DNA of 64,000 nucleotides, taken from positions 186,001-250,000 of the forward strand of contig NZ_CP170723.1 in NCBI RefSeq assembly GCF_043099285.1, read 5' to 3'. Below, piece by piece: positions 20,042 through 29,840 of this stretch; the first letter of the stretch is position 1; every line of letters starts with the position of its first letter. The notes beneath the pieces are model-generated. The model was not told the origin of the DNA. It was given only the letters and a program-made list of their open reading frames with translations, and did not search any database. Position numbers and translations under genes: made by a program. Source of the DNA: Oryzobacter telluris (GTDB lineage Bacteria; Actinomycetota; Actinomycetes; Actinomycetales; Dermatophilaceae).

Positions 20042-20380
20042 ATGAGTGTCTTCCCCGACGTGCCCGTGACGGACCTGCCCGACGACGCCGTCGTCCTCGA
20101 CATCCGTGAGCAGGACGAGTGGGACCGCGGCCACGCCCCGACCGCCGTGCACATCCCGATGTCCGAGCTGCCGGCCCGCGTCGACGAGCTCGCCCCCTTC
20201 CTCGACGCCGACGAGCCCCTCGTCATCACCTGCCGGTCCGGCGGGCGCGTGCAGCGCGTGATGCCGTGGCTCGAGCAGCAGGGCTACGAGGTCGCCAACC
20301 TGGCCGGCGGGATGCGCGCGTGGCACGCCGCGGGCAAGCCGATGCAGGCGGCCGGCGGGTCCGCCCCCGAGGTCCCCTGA
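20042..20380 (+). CDS. Single-domain rhodanese-like sulfurtransferase
   Basis: 112 residues, one rhodanese domain. DIREQDEWDRGHAPTAVHIPMSE is the classic N-terminal signature, and the active-site loop CRSGGRV carries Cys64, the predicted persulfide carrier. These small cytoplasmic proteins move sulfane sulfur between partners; the partner is not shown by the context. The gene converges on the ZIP transporter with a 19-nt gap. Confidence 0.9.
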   Translation: MSVFPDVPVTDLPDDAVVLDIREQDEWDRGHAPTAVHIPMSELPARVDELAPFLDADEPLVITCRSGGRVQRVMPWLEQQGYEVANLAGGMRAWHAAGKPMQAAGGSAPEVP

Positions 20381-20399
20381 CGGCTCGCTCGGCCCGGCC

Positions 20400-21176
20400 T
20401 CAGGCCGAGCTGATGAAGAAGGCCACCGCGAAGCCGAGCACGGTGAGCAGCCCCACGAGCCGGCCGGCGTGCTCGACCGCCTCCGGCATCATCGTGTCGG
20501 CGAGCATCGTGAGGATCGCCCCCGCCGCGAAGGTCTGGATGAAGGCGACGGTGCCCTCCGACGCGTCCCCGAGCAGGACGTAGCCGAGGACGGCCGAGAG
20601 GGTCGAAGCCGCGACGACGAGCGCCCACAGGCGCAGGATCCAGCCGGTCGACTTCCCCGACGCCTTCAGGCCGGTGGTCGCCGACATCGACTCGGGGATG
20701 TTCGACAGGAAGACGGCAGCGACCATCGCGATGCCGACCCCGCCCCCGCCGAGCAGGCTGATGCCGATGGCCGCCGACTCGGGGACGCCGTCGAGGAGGG
20801 CGCCGAGGACGAGGGCCAGGCCGCTCGAGGCGCCGCCGGCCGTGGCGGCGGCTTTCGTGCCACCGGTCGAGGCGGGCGCCGTCTGTCCGCCGTGGACCGG
20901 GCTCTTGCGCCGGTGGCCGCCGCGCTGGTCGATGAGCCAGTCGCCGGTGAAGAAGGTGACCGACCCGGCGGCCAGTCCCAGGGCCGCCGACGTCCCTCCG
21001 GCCGACCGGAACGCCTCCTGTGTCAGCTCGAAGGCCACGGCGCTGATGAGGACGCCGGCGCCGAACGCCATGACCAGCCCGATGACCCGCAGCCCGACGT
21101 GCACGTAGAGGCCGATGAGGGCCCCGACCAGCAGGGCTCCCCCACCGACGAACCCCCACCACGCGGCCTCGAGCAC
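20400..21176 (-). CDS. ZIP-family divalent metal transporter (ZupT-like)
   Basis: 258 residues, about eight hydrophobic helices. Helix 4 has GALLDGVPESAAIG and helix 5 has FLSNIPES. These are the ZIP metal-coordination motifs, with Asp and Asn where HN or HS occur in some relatives. A glycine/alanine and lysine-rich loop of about 35 residues between helices 3 and 4 has a single HRRK basic patch instead of the usual histidine-rich loop. Likely takes up zinc or other divalent metals; substrate not certain. Confidence 0.87.
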   Translation of the reverse strand: MLEAAWWGFVGGGALLVGALIGLYVHVGLRVIGLVMAFGAGVLISAVAFELTQEAFRSAGGTSAALGLAAGSVTFFTGDWLIDQRGGHRRKSPVHGGQTAPASTGGTKAAATAGGASSGLALVLGALLDGVPESAAIGISLLGGGGVGIAMVAAVFLSNIPESMSATTGLKASGKSTGWILRLWALVVAASTLSAVLGYVLLGDASEGTVAFIQTFAAGAILTMLADTMMPEAVEHAGRLVGLLTVLGFAVAFFISSA

Positions 21177-21472
21177 GTCCCCACGCTACCGAGGTCCGCG
21201 TCGATCGGGTCGTCTTGCGCTGTATCGCCCCAGCCCTAGACACCGCTAGCCACCCCTCGACTCCCTGCCGCGTGTGCTGCGGTGGCTGCCCCGGCGACCC
21301 CGGGCGCACGCGGGCGATGGTGGTGAGTCGCGCACCGGTGCCCCGACCGTCGCAGCAGGTCGAGGCACCGGTGGTTCCACCCTGCTCCTCCCCGGCGGAG
21401 ATTTCCTCCCAGAGCGAACACGATCCGGTGAACACTTCTCACCGCCCGCCAACCCGGCCTCCCCGCTCGCCG

Positions 21473-21517
21473 GTGAGTGCGGAAGTGGTCGCCGGGGCAG
21501 CCACGTGCGCACTCGCC
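21473..21517. repeat. Palindromic intergenic repeat, family B copy 1
   Basis: The left arm GTGAGTGCGGAAGTGG and a right arm ending CGCACTCGCC form an imperfect dyad. The same arms recur at 60918-60962 and, with a shorter dyad, at 63343-63385. Confidence 0.8.
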
Positions 21518-21533
21518 GCGAGGAGGTGGCCCC

Positions 21534-21582
21534 GGGTCGAGGTGAGAACCGACCACCTCAGGGTCGGGTCTCACCTCGAACC
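21534..21582. repeat. Palindromic intergenic repeat, family C copy 1
   Basis: Twenty-one-nt arms (21534-21554 and 21562-21582) pair with two or three mismatches around GTCGAGGTGA and TCACCTCGAAC. A second copy sits at 56816-56863, and both copies are followed by a similar GGGCTGGGG-containing flank. Confidence 0.8.
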
Positions 21583-21656
21583 GCAGGGGGCTGGGGCGGC
21601 CGCGACACGCCCTAGGGCTCTATCGGGATGTCTGCGATCCGCGCTAGAGAGCCCCA

Positions 21657-21668
21657 TACGCTGCGATC
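21657..21668 (+). promoter_or_regulatory. Leaderless promoter of the AAA ATPase gene
   Basis: TACGCT (21657-21662) is 6 nt before GTG 21669. The identical hexamer lies 6 nt before the ATG at 36167. Confidence 0.6.
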
Positions 21669-22880
21669 GTGGACCCGATCAGGAACCCCTACGCCCCCGG
21701 TGCCGGCCAGCGCCCGCCCGAGCTGGCCGGGCGCGACGAGCAGCTCGACGCCTTCGACGTCGTCCTCGAGCGCGTGGCCCGAGGACGCCCCGAGCGGTCG
21801 ATCGTCCTCACCGGGCTGCGCGGCGTGGGCAAGACGGTCCTGCTCAACGCGCTGCGCTCCTCGGCGGTGCGCGCCGGCTGGGGCACCGGCAAGCTCGAGG
21901 CCCGCCCCGACCAGTCGCTGCGCCGCCCCCTCGCCTCGGCCGTGCACCAGGCCGTGCGCGAGCTCGGTCCGGCCGGCGGGTCCGGCGACCACGCCCTCGG
22001 CGTCGTCAAGGCCTTCGCCCAGCGCGAGAGCGAGTCGGGCACCGGCCGCGGCCGCACCGCCACCAAGCTGCGCGACCGGTGGAACCCGGGTATCACCGTC
22101 CCGGCGGTCACCGGCCGCGCCGACTCGGGCGACGTCGAGATCGACCTCGTCGAGCTGCTCTCCGACCTCGGCGGGATGGCGTCCGACACCGGCCGCGGCA
22201 TCGCCGTGTTCATCGACGAGATGCAGGACCTCGGGCCTGACGACGTCTCCGCCCTGTGCGCCGCGTGCCACGAGATCTCCCAGTCCGGGCTCCCGCTCAT
22301 CGTCGTCGGCGCCGGCCTACCGCACCTGCCCGCCGTGCTGTCGGCGTCGAAGTCATACTCGGAGAGGCTCTTCCGCTACTCCCGCATCGACCGGCTCGAG
22401 CGCAACGCCGCCGACGCCGCCCTCGTCGTCCCGGCCGAGGAGGAGGGCGCGACCTACACCGAGGACGCCCTCGAGGCGATGTACGTCGCCACCGGCGGGT
22501 ACCCCTACTTCATCCAGGCGTACGGAAAGGCGGTGTGGGACAGGGCTCCTGGGTCGCCCATCACTGCGGATGACGTGGCGGTCGCCGCGCCCGAGGCCGA
22601 TGCCGAGCTCGCGGTCGGGTTCTTCGGCTCCCGCTACGAGCGCGCCACCCCCGGCGAGCGCGAGTACCTCCGCGCCATGGCCGAGGTCGCTGTCGAGCTC
22701 GGCGACGAGTCGGAGGCCGTGCCCACCGCCGACGTCGCGTCGCACCTCGACCGCAAGCCGCAGTCGCTCTCCCCGGCCAGGGACGCCCTGCTCAAGAAGG
22801 GCCTGATCTACTCCGGGGAGCGCGGGCGCATCGCCTTCACCGTCCCCCACTTCGGCCGGTACCTGCGCGACCACACCTGA
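21669..22880 (+). CDS. Orphan AAA ATPase with C-terminal winged helix
   Basis: 403 residues. Walker A GLRGVGKT lies at 49-56, Walker B AVFIDEMQD at about 179-187, and a GAGLPHLP sensor segment follows. A final winged-helix-like region of about 75 residues carries the DRKPQSLSPARDALLKKGL recognition pattern. The layout resembles Orc1/Cdc6-type and STAND-like ATPases found singly in many actinobacteria. The nucleotide-dependent switch and a DNA- or protein-binding tail are visible, but the target is unknown. It stands alone, with repeat-rich DNA upstream and a leaderless GTG start. Confidence 0.75.
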   Translation: MDPIRNPYAPGAGQRPPELAGRDEQLDAFDVVLERVARGRPERSIVLTGLRGVGKTVLLNALRSSAVRAGWGTGKLEARPDQSLRRPLASAVHQAVRELGPAGGSGDHALGVVKAFAQRESESGTGRGRTATKLRDRWNPGITVPAVTGRADSGDVEIDLVELLSDLGGMASDTGRGIAVFIDEMQDLGPDDVSALCAACHEISQSGLPLIVVGAGLPHLPAVLSASKSYSERLFRYSRIDRLERNAADAALVVPAEEEGATYTEDALEAMYVATGGYPYFIQAYGKAVWDRAPGSPITADDVAVAAPEADAELAVGFFGSRYERATPGEREYLRAMAEVAVELGDESEAVPTADVASHLDRKPQSLSPARDALLKKGLIYSGERGRIAFTVPHFGRYLRDHT

Positions 22881-22908
22881 CCGACGACCCGGCTGCCCGA
22901 CTGACCGC

Positions 22909-22923
22909 TCCCCGCGGGGGAGT
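22909..22923 (+). terminator. Short GC hairpin after the AAA ATPase gene
   Basis: CTCCCC and GGGGAG pair around a 3-nt GCG loop, 28 nt after the stop and without a T-tract. Weak candidate terminator. The rest of the gap to 23127 shows no gene and no riboswitch that I recognise. Confidence 0.35.
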
Positions 22924-23127
22924 GCTCCCCATCGTCAGACGCCCCTGACCTGAGCAGGATGGCGCGTGGGGGAAGACGAGGTCACGACCGTGGCCGGTCC
23001 TCCGTCCGCACGACCGGAGGGCCAGGACCACTGGGGGGACGCGCAGCCGCGCGCCAGGGGAACGCTGCGCACCGGTCGCGCCGCGGGCGGCACCGCGCCG
23101 CCCGCTCGACCACGAAGGAGCACCACG

Positions 23128-24018
23128 ATGTCCCTGAGGAAGTCACTCTCACTGGCCGGGGCCGGCTTCGCGATGATGGGGGCGATCGTCGCCACCGCGC
23201 CGAGCGCCCAGGCCGCGACCTCGAAGAACGGGGTCTGCGAGACCGGCGAGTTCTGCCTGTACTTCAACTCCAACCACACGGGGTCGATGGTCGACCTCGG
23301 CAGCGGCGTGAAGGACTACGGCTCGGGCTCGACCTGCGTCAAGTTCATCACCGCCGGCAGCGGCCGCGGCCAGTGCGTGAAGAACCACGCCGCCTCGGTC
23401 TGGAACCGCGAGGCCGCCGCCGTCACGGTCTTCTACAAGAGCGGCTGGGCCGGCTCCATCGACGCCATCGGCAGCGGCTCGAAGGTGAACCTGAAGTCGA
23501 CGCTGAAGAACGAGAACGCCGGCCACGTCGTCGGCAACGCCGCGAACAGCCGGATGACGACCGGGCTCTACAAGACCTCCGGTGGCCGCATCACCGCCTA
23601 CTTCGACGGCTACCTCAACACGTCGGGTCGCCACGAGGGCACCGACATGGCCCGCGGCATCGGGTCGCCGGTCTACGCGATGCTCGGCGGCACCATCACC
23701 CGGGTGACCCAGGGCGCCCGCGGCGGCAGCGGCCTGTCGCAGATCGCCGTCTACAACGCGGGGCAGAACAAGACCCTCGTCTACCTCCACACCGACCCGC
23801 TGGACGGCCTGCGCGTCGGCCAGTCGATCGCCAAGGGGGCGCGCATCGCCACCGAGGACTGGCGCGGGGTGTCGAGCTCGGGCGCGGCGCACACGCACGT
23901 CGAGATGCGCGCCGGTCGCCAGACCAGCGCCGCGAAGAGCGTGGGCGACCCGGTCCTGAGCAACCCCAACCCGACGTCGTTCTGGATGTCGAACGGCTTC
24001 AACGTCTGCTGCGACTGA
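23128..24018 (+). CDS. Secreted I36-type inhibitor domain fused to M23 peptidase
   Basis: 296 residues. A Sec signal peptide probably ends at AQA (29). Residues about 35-130 match the peptidase inhibitor I36 / crystallin-like fold (CETGEFCLYFNSNHTGSM plus paired cysteines). Residues about 145-285 form an M23 (LytM) domain with zinc ligands His169, Asp173 and His257 in HEGTD and HTHVEM. M23 enzymes cut peptidoglycan cross-links. The fusion suggests either self-inhibition or wall targeting. ATG 23128 follows GAAGGAG. An upstream in-frame start near 22966 would put a proline-rich stretch before the signal and is unlikely. Confidence 0.87.
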   Translation: MSLRKSLSLAGAGFAMMGAIVATAPSAQAATSKNGVCETGEFCLYFNSNHTGSMVDLGSGVKDYGSGSTCVKFITAGSGRGQCVKNHAASVWNREAAAVTVFYKSGWAGSIDAIGSGSKVNLKSTLKNENAGHVVGNAANSRMTTGLYKTSGGRITAYFDGYLNTSGRHEGTDMARGIGSPVYAMLGGTITRVTQGARGGSGLSQIAVYNAGQNKTLVYLHTDPLDGLRVGQSIAKGARIATEDWRGVSSSGAAHTHVEMRAGRQTSAAKSVGDPVLSNPNPTSFWMSNGFNVCCD

Positions 24019-24029
24019 TCTCGCACCCC

Positions 24030-24067
24030 GGCTGCCGTCCCCTCCGACCGTGGAGGGGGCGGCAGCC
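24030..24067. terminator. Bidirectional terminator-like stem-loop
   Basis: Sixteen-nt arms (24030-24045 and 24052-24067) match at 15 positions around a 6-nt loop, between the convergent M23 and helR genes. The stem is strong and there is no T-tract. Confidence 0.65.
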
Positions 24068-24091
24068 GTCCGTTCGGAGCGGGTGCGCCCG

Positions 24092-26329
24092 TCAGCCGCT
24101 CGTGAGGACGACGAGCTGCTGGGTGGCGCGCGTCATCGCCACGTAGCGGTCGACCGCCCCCTCGATGCCGTCGCCGAACCGGTGCGGGTCGACGAGCACG
24201 ACGAGGTCGAACTCCAGACCCTTGCTCAGGATCGGCGTCAGCGACCGGACCCGCTCGGTGGCGGTGAACGACGCGTCCCCGATGACGCACGCGACCCCCT
24301 CGTCGTGGGCCGCCAGCCAGTCGCCCAGAATGCGGTCGCGGTCGGCGGCCTCCCCGTACGTGACCGGCACCCCGGTGCTGCGGATGGAGGTGGGCACGTT
24401 CGCGTCGGGGATCGCCTCCCGGATGACGGGCTCCGCCGCGGCCATGACCTCCTCCGGCGTGCGGTAGTTGACGGTGAGGGGCGCCAGCGCGACGCGGTCG
24501 AGGCCGACCCGCTCCAGCCGCTCCTCCCACGACTCGGTGAACCCGTTCCGCGCCTGCGCCCGGTCGCCGACGATCGTCAGGCTCCGCGACGGGCAGCGCC
24601 GCATGAGCATCCGCCACTGCGCGTCGGTCAGCTCCTGTGCCTCGTCGACGACGACGTGCGCGAACGGTCCCGCGAGCAGGTCCGGGTCGGCGGTGGGGAC
24701 GGTGGCCTCGTCGACGAGGGCGGTGCGCAGGTCCTGGCCCCGCAGCATCGACATCACCCTCATCTCGGAGTCGTCGCTGGCGATGAGGTCGGCGACGACG
24801 TCGGCCATGCGGGCGCGCTCGGCCGCGTCGGCGGCGGCGCGCCGGGCCCGCCGGCGCGACGCCTCGGGGTCGCCGAGGCGGTGGCGCGCCGCGTCGAGGA
24901 GGGGTAGGTCGGCGACGGTCCAGGCGCTGGGGTCCTCGCGCTGGAGCAGCACGACCTCCTCGCGGGTGAGCCACGGCGCGCACATCCGCAGGTAGGCCGG
25001 CACGGTCCAGAGGTCGCCGACGAGGTCGGTCGGCTCGAGCAGCGGCCACGCCCGGCCGAAGGCGTCGACCAGGTCGGGGTCGGCCGCGATGGCGCGCCGG
25101 TAGGTGGCGTGCCCGTCCTCAGGAGTGATGCCGTAGGCGTCGAACTGGTCCTGCGCCTCGGGGTCGCCCCCACCGCCCTCGTCGTCGTCCCACCCGTCCT
25201 CGGCCTGGGCCGCCACCTGGTCGACGAGGATGCCGAGCACCGCCTCCCACACCTGGTCGCGGGCCTCGTTGTGCGGGGTTCCGGGCTCGCGGGCGTCGAA
25301 CGCCTCGGCCCACTCCTGCGCGCGCAGCCGGGCGTCCCCCCAGGGTGTCGACACCTCGAGGGTCTCGGTCGGCACCTGCTCGTACAGCCCGACGGCCGGC
25401 TCCACGGCGTCGACGAGGCGGGCGTCGGCCTTGAGCCGGGCGACCTCGGGGTCGGCCTCCTCCACCGCGCTCGCCCCCTCCCGCACGAGGTCGGCGACCG
25501 TACAGGTCTGCACGCCCTCCTCCCCGAGGCTGGGCAGGACGTCGGAGACGTAGGCGAGGTAGGGCTGGTGCGGCCCGACGAACAGCACCCCGCCCTTGCG
25601 GTGGCCCAGCCGCGGGTCGGAGTACAGCAGGTACGCGGTGCGGTGCAGTGCGACGACCGTCTTCCCGGTCCCGGGCCCGCCGTCGACGACGAGCGGCTGA
25701 CGCGACCCGGCCCGGATGATGGCGTCCTGGTCGGCCTGGATGGTGCCGAGCACGTCGCGCATCCGGCTCGACCGGCTGCTCCCCAGGCTGGCGATGAAGG
25801 CCGACTGGTCGTCGAGCGCCCCGGCGTGGCTGGTGAGGCCCTCGGCCGTGAACACCTCGTCCCAGTAGTCGCCGACCCGGCCGTGGGTCCACCGGTAGCG
25901 GCGACGGCTGACCAGCCCCATCGGGGTGGCGTGGGTGGCGCCGAAGAACGGCTCGGCGGCCGGGGAGCGCCAGTCGACGAGCAGCCGTCGCCCGTCGGGG
26001 TCGGTGAGGCCGAGGCGACCGACGTACAGCGGCTCGTCCGCGCCCTCGGCCAGCACCTGTCCCAGGCAGAGGTCGAGGCCGAACCGGCTCAGGGCCCTCA
26101 GGCGGGCGGAGAGGCGGTGCACCTCGAGGTCGCGGTCGAGGGCGGCCTGCCCGCCCTTGACCGGGGTGCGCCGGGCCGCCGCATGCTGCGCGGTGACGTC
26201 GGCGACGGACTGCTCGAGGCCGCGGGCGATGGCGGCGAAGTGCCGCTCGTCGTCCTCGATGAGGGCGGGAGCCGCCTTGTGGGCGAGGTGGTCGGGAAGG
26301 TCGAACGCGCTGGCGGTCGAGGGAATCAC
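24092..26329 (-). CDS. helR: RNA polymerase recycling motor ATPase, HelR/HelD type
   Basis: 745 residues of the UvrD-like superfamily 1 fold. An N-terminal coiled-coil arm (about 10-90) precedes Walker A GGPGTGKT (217-224), the DEAQELTD motif, the VGDRAQ segment and a C-terminal helicase domain ending VDRYVAMTRATQQLVVLT. HelR/HelD proteins bind RNA polymerase, pry DNA and inhibitors such as rifamycins from it, and give tolerance to them. GTG 26329 has GGAG 4 nt upstream and begins at the family's usual N-terminus; GTG 26401 has none and abuts the palindrome. The RAE upstream strongly supports the HelR assignment. It is a single-gene unit. Confidence 0.88.
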   Translation of the reverse strand: MIPSTASAFDLPDHLAHKAAPALIEDDERHFAAIARGLEQSVADVTAQHAAARRTPVKGGQAALDRDLEVHRLSARLRALSRFGLDLCLGQVLAEGADEPLYVGRLGLTDPDGRRLLVDWRSPAAEPFFGATHATPMGLVSRRRYRWTHGRVGDYWDEVFTAEGLTSHAGALDDQSAFIASLGSSRSSRMRDVLGTIQADQDAIIRAGSRQPLVVDGGPGTGKTVVALHRTAYLLYSDPRLGHRKGGVLFVGPHQPYLAYVSDVLPSLGEEGVQTCTVADLVREGASAVEEADPEVARLKADARLVDAVEPAVGLYEQVPTETLEVSTPWGDARLRAQEWAEAFDAREPGTPHNEARDQVWEAVLGILVDQVAAQAEDGWDDDEGGGGDPEAQDQFDAYGITPEDGHATYRRAIAADPDLVDAFGRAWPLLEPTDLVGDLWTVPAYLRMCAPWLTREEVVLLQREDPSAWTVADLPLLDAARHRLGDPEASRRRARRAAADAAERARMADVVADLIASDDSEMRVMSMLRGQDLRTALVDEATVPTADPDLLAGPFAHVVVDEAQELTDAQWRMLMRRCPSRSLTIVGDRAQARNGFTESWEERLERVGLDRVALAPLTVNYRTPEEVMAAAEPVIREAIPDANVPTSIRSTGVPVTYGEAADRDRILGDWLAAHDEGVACVIGDASFTATERVRSLTPILSKGLEFDLVVLVDPHRFGDGIEGAVDRYVAMTRATQQLVVLTSG

Positions 26330-26404
26330 GTGGCTCCGATCCGGGTCGTGGGGCCAGGTGCCCCCCGTCGGGCCTGACCTCGGCCGGTGATTCTGCGCCA
26401 CTCA

Positions 26405-26426
26405 GGGGGCCTTGCCGCAAGCCCCC
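26405..26426. promoter_or_regulatory. Rifamycin-associated element (RAE)-like palindrome upstream of helR
   Basis: Read in the helR direction the core is GGGGCTTGCGGCAAGGCCCC, a near-perfect dyad. This agrees with the RAE as I recall it, known from the promoters of rifamycin-inactivating genes (rph, arr, rox) and of helR in actinobacteria. It begins 76 nt before GTG 26329. An AT-rich GATATA at 26440-26435 could be a -10 element just upstream. Confidence 0.8.
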
Positions 26427-26482
26427 CGGTGCGCTATATCTTGGGAGTGGAGGAGAGCCGGTGCTCTCCTCCGTCGTCGTGT

Positions 26483-28861
<2,379 letters not shown>

Positions 28862-28950
28862 CGTCTCTCCCTGTCGTGATGCGGTGCGCGCCCGCGGCCC
28901 CGTCGCAGCCCGTTCAGACTAGCGGCGGCCTCGGACACCGCTCGGAGACT

Positions 28951-28975
28951 AAGCGGGCAGCGGTACCGCCCGCTT
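28951..28975 (-). terminator. Hairpin downstream of the VOC gene
   Basis: AAGCGGG and CCCGCTT (28951-28957, 28969-28975) enclose a second dyad CGGTACCG. It lies 35 nt past the stop of the VOC gene and has no T-tract. Confidence 0.4.
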
Positions 28976-29009
28976 CTCGGTTCCTGACCGGTGCGGGCGC
29001 CCCGTCCGG

Positions 29010-29474
29010 TCAGTGGGTGTCGTCGGTGCCGAACCCGGCTGTCCAGGAGCGCTCCTGCGCGTCGGTGGTCTCCTGGAACAGGGTGATCTGGAGGTCGGCC
29101 GGGGCGTCGACGCGCGAGTTGAGGCTGAGCCACGGCGTGAGGACCGGAGCCGCCACGAGACCGGCGCCGGCCTCGACCGCGGCGTCGGTCGTGGCCGCCG
29201 AGTCGTCGACCTCGAACGCGAGCCGGATGCGCGGGCTCGGCCTCCCACTCGCCTCGACCTCGTCGATGACGCGCTTGTGCGTGGGGCTCGCGATCTCGAG
29301 CGTCGCGCGACCGGCCTCGAGGATGACGACGCGGTCGTCCCCGCCCTCGGCGAACGCCATGGCCTCGGGCATCCCGAGGACGTCGCGGTAGAACCGCACG
29401 GCCTCGTCGTAGTCGGCGGCCTCGACGACGACGCGCAGCTGGTGGACCCGCCGCTCCTGCTCTCCGGTGCTCAT
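29010..29474 (-). CDS. VOC-family (glyoxalase/dioxygenase-like) protein
   Basis: 154 residues forming paired beta-alpha-beta-beta-beta modules. The first module is HQLRVVVEAADYDEAVRFYRDVLGMPE, and the second starts near IRLAFEVDDSAATTDAAVEAGA. The metal-ligand pattern is incomplete: His at the first strand is present, and glutamates occur near LEIAS and in LFQET. The substrate cannot be told; members include antibiotic-binding proteins and glyoxalases. ATG 29474 is 6 nt behind a -10-like CAGGAT, so it is probably leaderless. Confidence 0.82.
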   Translation of the reverse strand: MSTGEQERRVHQLRVVVEAADYDEAVRFYRDVLGMPEAMAFAEGGDDRVVILEAGRATLEIASPTHKRVIDEVEASGRPSPRIRLAFEVDDSAATTDAAVEAGAGLVAAPVLTPWLSLNSRVDAPADLQITLFQETTDAQERSWTAGFGTDDTH

Positions 29475-29511
29475 GCCCCCATCCTGACCCGGCAAGGGCA
29501 AGGATCGGGCG
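29475..29511. promoter_or_regulatory. 37-bp divergent gap with two leaderless promoters
   Basis: The plus-strand AAGGAT (29500-29505) lies 6 nt before ATG 29512, and the minus-strand CAGGAT (29486-29481) lies 6 nt before ATG 29474. Any -35 element must lie in the opposite gene or overlap the other -10, so the two directions may exclude each other. Confidence 0.5.
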
Positions 29512-29767
29512 ATGGAGATCATCCCCGGGGAGGGCCTGCCCGACGTCCGCATCGGCGCCCGGCGCGCCGACGTCGTCGCCGCGGTGGGTGAGCCGGTGAC
29601 CGACGGTGGCGTCGCGTGGTACCACGACGCGCATCCGCCCTTCTCGGTCCACTACGACGCCGACGACGTCGTCGAGTACGTCGAGGTCGCCCACGGGGCC
29701 GGCCGGGGTTCTCGTCGCCGAGGGTGTCGGCATCGCCCCGATCTCGTACTGGCGCGACGACGGGTGA
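29512..29767 (+). pseudogene. Small unknown protein gene with apparent frameshift
   Basis: From ATG 29512 the frame reads a plausible start (MEIIPGEGLPDVRIGARRADVVAAVGEP) with the window's GC-rich third positions until about 29700. There, inside a GGGCCGGCCGGGG run, the codon bias jumps to another frame. That frame continues GVLVAEGVGIAPISYWRDDG to TGA 29767. The original frame goes on to 29811 with poor third positions (SRRRGCRHRP). One base gained or lost in the run explains it, as either mutation or sequencing error. Restored, the protein would be about 85 residues. The family is not recognised. Confidence 0.55.
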
Positions 29768-29840
29768 CGGCCGGGGTGTCGAGGAGCGTCGGGGCCGCTG
29801 ACCTACGCTGAGATCCAGGGCAGGTCCACGAGAGGTCGTC

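Larger units (their letters stand above)
21177..21668. other. Gene-free divergent gap filled with palindromic repeats
   Basis: No reading frame here has the window's codon bias. The gap holds one family B unit (21473-21517), one family C unit (21534-21582) and further short dyads such as the CCTAGGGC-type blocks near 21230 and 21610. It ends in the leaderless promoter of the AAA ATPase. It is the largest gap in the window and a hot spot for the palindromic elements. Confidence 0.7.

Noticed and set aside
21177..21668. A small gene in the large gap
   Set aside because: Frames here lack the third-position bias seen in real genes, and the palindromes interrupt any candidate.
22881..23127. Possible c-di-AMP (ydaO) riboswitch before the secreted M23 gene
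   Set aside because: Actinobacterial wall hydrolase genes often carry one, but the conserved riboswitch blocks are absent here. Only a short hairpin and a normal ribosome site are seen.
22966..23127. Upstream start for the M23 protein adding 54 residues
   Set aside because: The addition is proline/arginine-rich and would precede the signal peptide. ATG 23128 has GAAGGAG.
26330..26401. Extended helR start at GTG 26401
   Set aside because: It begins against the RAE palindrome with no ribosome site and adds residues not usual for the family. GTG 26329 has GGAG at the right distance.
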